From Dioscorea cayenensis subsp. rotundata (lineage: Eukaryota > Streptophyta > Magnoliopsida > Dioscoreales > Dioscoreaceae), in assembly GCF_009730915.1 (NCBI RefSeq), contig NC_052476.1, positions 1,426,001-1,490,000 on the forward strand: a DNA stretch of 64,000 nt, written 5' to 3'. The notes below the pieces were generated by a model. The model worked only from the letters and a program-made list of their open reading frames with translations. It ran no database searches and was not told where the DNA came from. Position 1 is the first letter of the stretch, and each line of letters starts with the position of its first letter. A program made the translations under genes and the position numbers. Positions 58,003 through 64,000 of the stretch are shown here, one piece after another.

Positions 58003-60413
58003 TTACATCTCTAGTTCAGTGCTTGGAGAGTCCCTGCCGTCGGTGTTCTTCGATTGTGCTGCACACCATGACTGCTCCATATTGCTCGAGAGAGCGATGT
58101 CCGGTGATGAAGTTTTGCTGCATACATTATCTTCGATCCCGGAGGTGACACCCGAGTTCTTCGGGCATGCATAAGGCAAAGCATTGCTCACTCTGTTTCA
58201 TAAAAGAACACCTTGAGTGATAAGCACAAGCATAAATTAAACAGGACATCATGTTTTATCAGTGATTCAAGAAGATTGGTTTGATGGTACATGAATTTTA
58301 AATGGAGATACAATTGGAAGGAAATATTTTACCTTTCTTTGCGCTTCTCCAAGAATCGGGCAAGAGACGCCTTCCTAGCTTGAGGAACAGCTGCAGAAAT
58401 AAATCATGTATTAATATCGAAAGTTGCAGATACCGGTTTCAATAGAAAATTATACCTCTTGGCATCATTGGCACACAAGCAGTAGGCACTATGGGTTGAG
58501 TGGCAGTTTTAGGAGGTTCGTTCTGGCTCGCAGGAGCCAATGTTCCCAACAGCTTTTACCACCCGCTCTGTCATCCGCAACGCTAGAACCACTAAGAGCA
58601 TGAGGTCCTATGTGTGAAGCCACAGACATGGTGGTTGCAAGCCCCTGAACAAGGCGATGCCGCATGGCTCTGGTTCTTAGTTTGGTTTGTATTCAAACCT
58701 TCAACCTTTGTTGCTTTGATAGGAGTCAGAATCGGGGCTTCAGTCCTTGGATTCACCATGTTCGAAGTTAAGTTTGAACTATTACTTGCCAAAAACATAA
58801 TTGCTTGTGCCTGGAAAAGAAACTAATAATTAAAATACAACGACAATCGAATAACCATCTTAGAACTGCCACGATAGAGTGTGACAAAAAACTATACCTT
58901 ATCTAATGGCACATCATCATACACATTCACTGCCCCTCCATAAAATATCGTAAGCTGTGCTGTTGTAGATGAGGGCTTCGACAGGGCTCCTATACACAAA
59001 TTTTTGTTTTTTAAGGTATTATCGACAAATGAATGCAAACACGATATAAATACGACAAGGACATGCCAAAACATGTTCGTCTCATTGCTACCTTGGAGCA
59101 AAGGCACCAACCGTCGATCCAACAACGGCGGAGTTTGCTTCTGCAATCCCACCGACAAAAGCTTGCTGCTTTATTGAGGTGGCCATGAGGCTTGGACCAT
59201 TTGGGGCACCATGAATTTGGAAGAAAGGGCTGCTTGTTGGTACAGGAATCGAATGATGGGAAACCACCGGAAAAGTTCGAATTTCACTCACTTGGTGTTT
59301 AGAAACACCCAAGGAATCACTATTTGGGGATTGATATGGGTGCATGGGCAATTGGTGCATGCCTTTCTGCAATTTCAAAATTAGGAAAAAACACAAACAC
59401 TTCAATGTTCATGATCAGAACAATACATGAATTAAATGGATATGAAAGGTTGATCCACGGATCAATACCTGTGAATCCATGGTTGACATAGGAGGGTAAC
59501 CTGACGAGGAGAATTGATCAAAAACAATCTTTTTTGGCCTCTCCTCCTGGGCAGCCTTGTAAGCCATGAACTGCTGCAAGGTAGAGACTTTGTTCGAGAA
59601 AGGCCACACCAAGTTCGAACCCACTAGGAACGCTACAAGTCGAAAGCATAAATAAGGGAAAAAAATTATTTTTCAAAGCAACATCAAGACTTCAATCTAA
59701 ATCTTTCATAACTCAAGACAGCTTCTAACCTCAAAGTATCAAACTTTTCAATAAATCAAGCATGAAACACTGATTAAAGTTGAAATTTTATCACGTGAAT
59801 GTAAACTTTAGCTAATTCAAGCAATTAATACATAATCAATGAAACACAACATTCACAGCTACAAATTGTTTCAGTGGATACCATAAGCATGAAATCTTTC
59901 GTGAAAATTCAGTGCTTAACTGCAGCAGTATATAAATCAGATAATAAGAAACCACAAAACTCAAAAAAATATAAAGTACAAACATACCATGAATACAATT
60001 CAGAGACAATTTAGTTATCTATTACTGAAAATTCAGTAAACATCCCAAACAACCAAATCACACCATATGAACTTCAAAACCAAAAAAAATTCTCTAGATT
60101 TGAGCAGAAATAGCAAGTTTCCTAAAACACCTAATACTTAAAAAAGATCAAAACTTTAGTACAAAACCATCAATTCATCAGCAATTTAAAAAAAAACCTC
60201 AAATTAGTCAAACACCAACCAGAAACCACAAAGCACGAGACCGATCTCAAAATCCCATCAACCCACAACAACTTTTTTTTTTAAAAAAAAAGATAAATTT
60301 CTACAACAAAATTAACCAAAAACCAAACCTGAATCCTGTCGTCCTCCTCTCGTCTCCTCCTTGACCACAACCCCAGAATCCTTCCCACTAATTCCCAAAA
60401 AATCCAACTCCAT
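58003..60413 (-). CDS. JAZ3-like (TIFY6-type) jasmonate repressor with frame change in exon 5
   Basis: Seven exons on the minus strand: 60413-60329, 59632-59469, 59366-59108, 58989-58898, 58810-58456, 58390-58333 and 58192-58003, net 400 aa. The start MELDFLGISGKDSGVVVKEE is the JAZ3-type N-terminus. Exon 2 has WPFSNKVSTLQQFMAYKAA. The ZIM/TIFY motif AQLTIFYGGAVNVYDDVPLD binds NINJA. Exons 6-7 give the Jas motif KASLARFLEKRKERVSNALP, then Y, which binds COI1-JA-Ile and MYC2. Exon 5 reads sensibly in frame a (AQAIMFLASNSS...SPCSG), then frame b (LATTMSVASHIGPHALSG), then back in frame a (LAPASQNEPPKTATQPI). The changes lie at GGGG (58642-58645) and at 58541-58557. Exon 5 length keeps phase overall. 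JAZ proteins repress jasmonate genes until degraded. Confidence 0.85.
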
Positions 60414-60779
60414 CGCCAACCAACCAGTCAATGGATAAAAACCACACCTAATTCTCCTCCGACGACGTCTCCAAACCCTCCGACGAGCTTCCTACCACTC
60501 CCACACGGCCTTCGAGCATTCCCAGGCTCTCCTCCCACTCTGCAACTCGCCGCAAGCGAAGAACAAACGAAAAAGCTGAGGCTTTTATTCTCACCAACGC
60601 GTACGAAAATAGAAACCCAAAAAAAAATCGATAAACAAAACATTATATATATAATTCACGACCTGATTCCCGACCGCGCAATCAACGCCGTCCGATTTCA
60701 ACGTGGGTGCCCACCACGACCACCTGCCCAAATTACCGGGGCTTACCGGTCACCCAAACCGGCTGAGCCCGTCACCGAC

Positions 60780-60785
60780 CACGTG
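60780..60785 (-). promoter_or_regulatory. G-box upstream of the JAZ gene
   Basis: CACGTG lies about 370 bases before the JAZ start codon, in a GC-rich stretch (60660-60960). JAZ genes are commonly MYC2 targets through G-boxes in their own promoters, giving negative feedback. Its use here is inferred from position. Confidence 0.45.
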
Positions 60786-61182
60786 CTTTCAAGTTAGATT
60801 CCTAATCTTGGCCGACACGATGATAAAGAGCTGGCGATTACTCGTTTGGATCGGCGATTAATCGCCAAATTCGGCGGTGTGGTGTCACGCGGAGGAGCAG
60901 AAAATAAATATCAAAGATCACGAGGGTGATTTGATTAACAACGGTGAAAAAGAAGTTCACGCGGATGACGTGGATTTTAAAAAAATTATGGGTGTGGTAA
61001 TAGCAATGCTGGCTGGCTCACTCTTGTGCACCAACCACACTTAAAAAAAAAACTCACATTTTATCTTCTTTTTTTTTGGTTTGGTGTCACCAATCCAACT
61101 TTCCCAATTTTTTAAAAATTATTTTAGTATGCTAAATTAATAATGGTTGGATATGAAATGTTTGTTACCAGAGTGATTATTT

Positions 61183-61460
61183 TTTAAAAATATATATAGT
61201 GAATTTTTTAAAATTTTTAACGTGATGGCATTCTTTTGACCATCATTTTTAAATCAGTCCAAACAAAATTAAGAGTTATATATATTGAATTTTTTAGATT
61301 TTTAATGTGTTGCTTTTTTTTCAACCATCATCTCAAAATTAGTTCAAACAAAATACTAAGAGTTATATGAAGTATATATAGTAAATTTTTTAACGTGCTG
61401 GCTTTCTTTCGGCCATCATCTCTAAATCAGTTCAAGCAAAATACTGCGAGATTTATAAAA
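61183..61460. repeat. Three-unit tandem repeat of about 90-100 bp
   Basis: Three diverged units start near 61183, 61280 and 61374. Each has (A/G)TGAATTTTTTA or TAAATTTTTTA, then TTTTTAA(C/T)GTG, CTTT(C)TTTCxxCCATCAT, AAATxAGTxCAAxCAAAAT and AGAGTTATAT in the same order. No coding role is seen. Confidence 0.65.
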
Positions 61461-62117
61461 AAAATAAAAATAAACCTCTCATGTTAAGTACTTTTTATAT
61501 TCACTTAGATCGGGCTGGTTAGAGCCTGATTGGTTATTTTTATGATATGTATTACTCAATTATTTAATAAAAAGTGATGTATTTGGAGATTTGGATGAAG
61601 ATATTATATTCATAACAGGGGAGACAAGTACAAAGTTTCTATATAACCAATGTAAAATTAGTGCTTGTTATTTAATTTTTTAATAAATAAGTATTAAATA
61701 AAATATATATGCCAAAGAACTATTTGAAAAGATAGTATAAGCCAAAGTTTTTTTTTATTTATTTTCGAAGACTAATAGAAAGCCTCCATCTTGGATTATG
61801 TTTTTGGTGAAATAAAAGGGGTTGAATTAGTTACCAAAAAAGGTATCAATCACATGAAATAAATCCAAAGGAAAGTATCCACGTTTATTTATTTATTTAT
61901 TGGTATATTGGAAAGCTGGAAAATAATAAGCCTTTTGGAATATTATGCACCATGTTTTATCATGAAACACAATTATTTGAAATGACACAAAGATGTATCA
62001 TGTATGTATGTGGCTTCTTTTTGAAAAAAAGAATATGATTCTCTACATAATAAAGTTTGTTTTTAGTAATAACAATTTTGACCTTTTTTTTTTTTTAAAT
62101 ATATGGGCCTTTATCTT

Positions 62118-62151
62118 GTTCTATAGAACAATTGTTTTTGTTCTATAGAAC
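62118..62151. repeat. Two identical 12-bp palindromes, 22 bp apart
   Basis: The perfect palindrome GTTCTATAGAAC occurs at 62118-62129 and 62140-62151, start to start 22 bp, about two helical turns. The separating sequence is AATTGTTTTT. There is no nearby gene start. Confidence 0.6.
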
Positions 62152-63673
62152 AGTTATTTTTATGTATGGGAATGATGCAAATTTGTTTTTATTGAATGAA
62201 TATCCCAAATATTGGAGCAAAAGAATCTTGTTTTCAAATCATAATAAGTTCAATTTAGCACATGAACATAATAATTCCAAAGATATATATAAATGAGGGA
62301 AGAAAACTTTTTTTTTTTAATTAAAGTGGATAAAGCACTTTAATTGGAGAAAAAGTATAAAAGGACAAAAGAGGTGGTCAAATATAGATGAATAATCATC
62401 ATTTTTGTGATTAAATTTTGAATAAAATTACTAAAAACTCCATAAATACCTTCATTATTATCATATAGTCCCTGTCACTTTTATTTTTGCTTTTTCTAAC
62501 TTTTTTTTAAAAAAATTTCTTATCCAATTTCATACTATTAATATTTTGATATAATACTAAAAATACCGTTAGCACCTGAGATTTGTAAAAGTGTAACACA
62601 AAACACAAGGCACAAATATGTCAGTAGATGTGAAAGAGAGAGCTCACCCTCTTATGAAAAGAGTAGATATGATGGAGCAAATATGAATATGTTAGAAAAA
62701 AATAAAAGTGGAAATAATTTTATAATTTTAATTTAATTTAAATATATATAAAAAATTTTTGCATCAAGGATGGTTTGGGATTTAAAAAAATTTGAATTTT
62801 TTTGGAGAATTGCAACTACAAATACTTTTCCTTGAGTTTTTTAAATGAGTTATTAAATTTTGCTTTCCCCTTATATATTGAATCATTTATTTTAAATTTA
62901 ACAATAAAGTAATTTGATAAATGAAACACATTTAATCAATTAATTAATTCAAATTTTGCAAAATAAATGAACTTATAAAGAAATGCTAGATATGAAGAAC
63001 AAATAAGATTGGGATTTTTTTTTTTCTTTTTCATTAAAAAACGAAAGTTGTGATGAGGCAAAGGATAGCTTGTCAATTTTCTTAAAATTAAAACCTTTAA
63101 TTAATCAACATGCTTTAAGACATTAATTCCTTATTTAATACAATAAAAAAGACCCTATAACTAAGTATGCAATGTACTTTGGTGCTAATTCCAAAGTGGC
63201 AATTAATTAATTAACTAATTAACAAATAACTCACATTAAGCAATTATTCAAATTAATCATTCCATCATTACACCCATTAATAAAAGAAGATCATGGAATA
63301 CACTCAAATAAAATTTTATTTTGTGCTTAGTTTGACACAGTCAACTAAAGGGCATGTGATGTTAACATTAACCAAACATTGACCAATTAAACTATCATAT
63401 AATGCTTTTGGTCTAACTTTAAATCAAACTATGATTTAGTAATAATTAATTAACTTTATTATTATTATTATTTATTATTATTATTATTATTTTGATAAAT
63501 ATGGACATGCCGTTTGTCAGTAATATGCTTGAATCTTTTAAATATATTATGCACTCTCATTTGAGAGATGAGAATTTGATGCTCTTATTTTTGCCCACAC
63601 ACATAATATCTAATATCAATAAACTAAGGTGCCGTTGAGTTTTTTATTATTAAATTAAAACAAAATATTAACA

Positions 63674-63707
<34 letters not shown>

Positions 63708-64000
63708 GACTCATTGAGTTGGCAAGTTGGAGTCTCATTTAATAGCACCGTTAAATATGAACCCCATGTTTTATTAGTAGTGGAAGAGAGAATTAGTCTA
63801 AGTGGCAACATGACATGCTTGTCTAAAGATGAATTAGTATATATTCAAACACTTTATTGCTTTGTGGGGGCACACAGTAGTACAACATTTTTAACCAAAG
63901 CAATGTGATAAATTTAAATATGTATAAATCATTATTTATTTATTAAATATAATATCTTTCTTCATCTAATCACGTGCTACTTGATGTGAGCCTTAGGGAT

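Larger units (their letters stand above)
60986..64000. other. AT-rich intergenic stretch to window end
   Basis: About 3 kb without coding exons. It holds a three-unit tandem repeat (61183-61460), twin palindromes (62118-62151), an (ATT)n tract near 63460 and an (AT)n tract near 63678-63707. A short frame at 63714-63908 has no family features. Confidence 0.6.

Noticed and set aside
59088-59108. Alternative donor for JAZ exon 3 at CCAAG/GTAGCA (59091)
   Set aside because: It has a stronger-looking donor but puts the TIFY exon out of frame; the GTTG/GTGCCT donor at 59107 gives the correct phase and a sensible join before ALSKPSS.
63714-63908. 64-aa frame near the window end
   Set aside because: No family motif, no codon-composition contrast with its surroundings and no splice context.
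1-64000. CRISPR array, operon or bacterial-type gene cluster
   Set aside because: Direct repeats here are tandem duplications and microsatellites without regular spacers; the genes are intron-bearing plant genes with separate promoters.

Overview
This is nuclear DNA of a flowering plant: AT-rich intergenic sequence, short exons with GT-AG introns (two look GC-AG), plant-only gene families, plant transposon relics and a nuclear-type tRNA-His. Several genes (prohibitin, the lipase first exon, the 5' exons of the cellulase) are strongly GC-rich at their 5' ends next to AT-rich surroundings. That gradient is typical of monocots, so a monocot is the best guess, but the species cannot be named. The ABCG transporter at 51-54 kb closely resembles STR (STUNTED ARBUSCULE), which is kept in plants hosting arbuscular mycorrhizal fungi.

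Layout. 0-11.9 kb is TE-rich: a hAT-like end, an old broken Ty1/copia relic with its 3' LTR, a five-exon Nudix hydrolase on the minus strand with a SINE in its second intron, a 998-bp non-autonomous hAT element and a diverged ~1-kb tandem duplication. 11.9-28.3 kb is gene-rich: a small unknown protein, an ALY/THO4 mRNA export adaptor, a class 3 (DAGL-like) lipase, a single-exon PPR protein and a four-MA3-domain translation regulator (MRF type). 28.3-45.7 kb holds a long fold-back element, a secreted GH9 endoglucanase, a type I prohibitin, a dynein light chain, a GPI-type lipid transfer protein and an R2R3-MYB of the MYB20/43/85 group. 45.7-64 kb holds sparse AT-rich DNA, STR, tRNA-His(GTG) and a JAZ3/TIFY6-type jasmonate repressor.

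The genes form no operon or cluster; they are ordinary neighbours, mostly in convergent or divergent pairs. Loose links are cell wall (GH9, MYB, lipid transfer protein), RNA handling (ALY, PPR, MRF) and jasmonate or mycorrhizal signalling (JAZ, STR).

The most notable point is that four otherwise well-conserved genes (ALY, GH9, STR twice, JAZ) each carry frame breaks explained by one extra base, mostly in short homopolymers. Either the assembly keeps insertion errors or several genes are decaying; the repeated +1 pattern favours the first. I found no convincing new multi-gene system. The items most worth follow-up are the STR frame breaks, the duplicated ABRE/G-box promoter unit, the long fold-back at 29 kb and the small conserved-looking protein at 11.9 kb.
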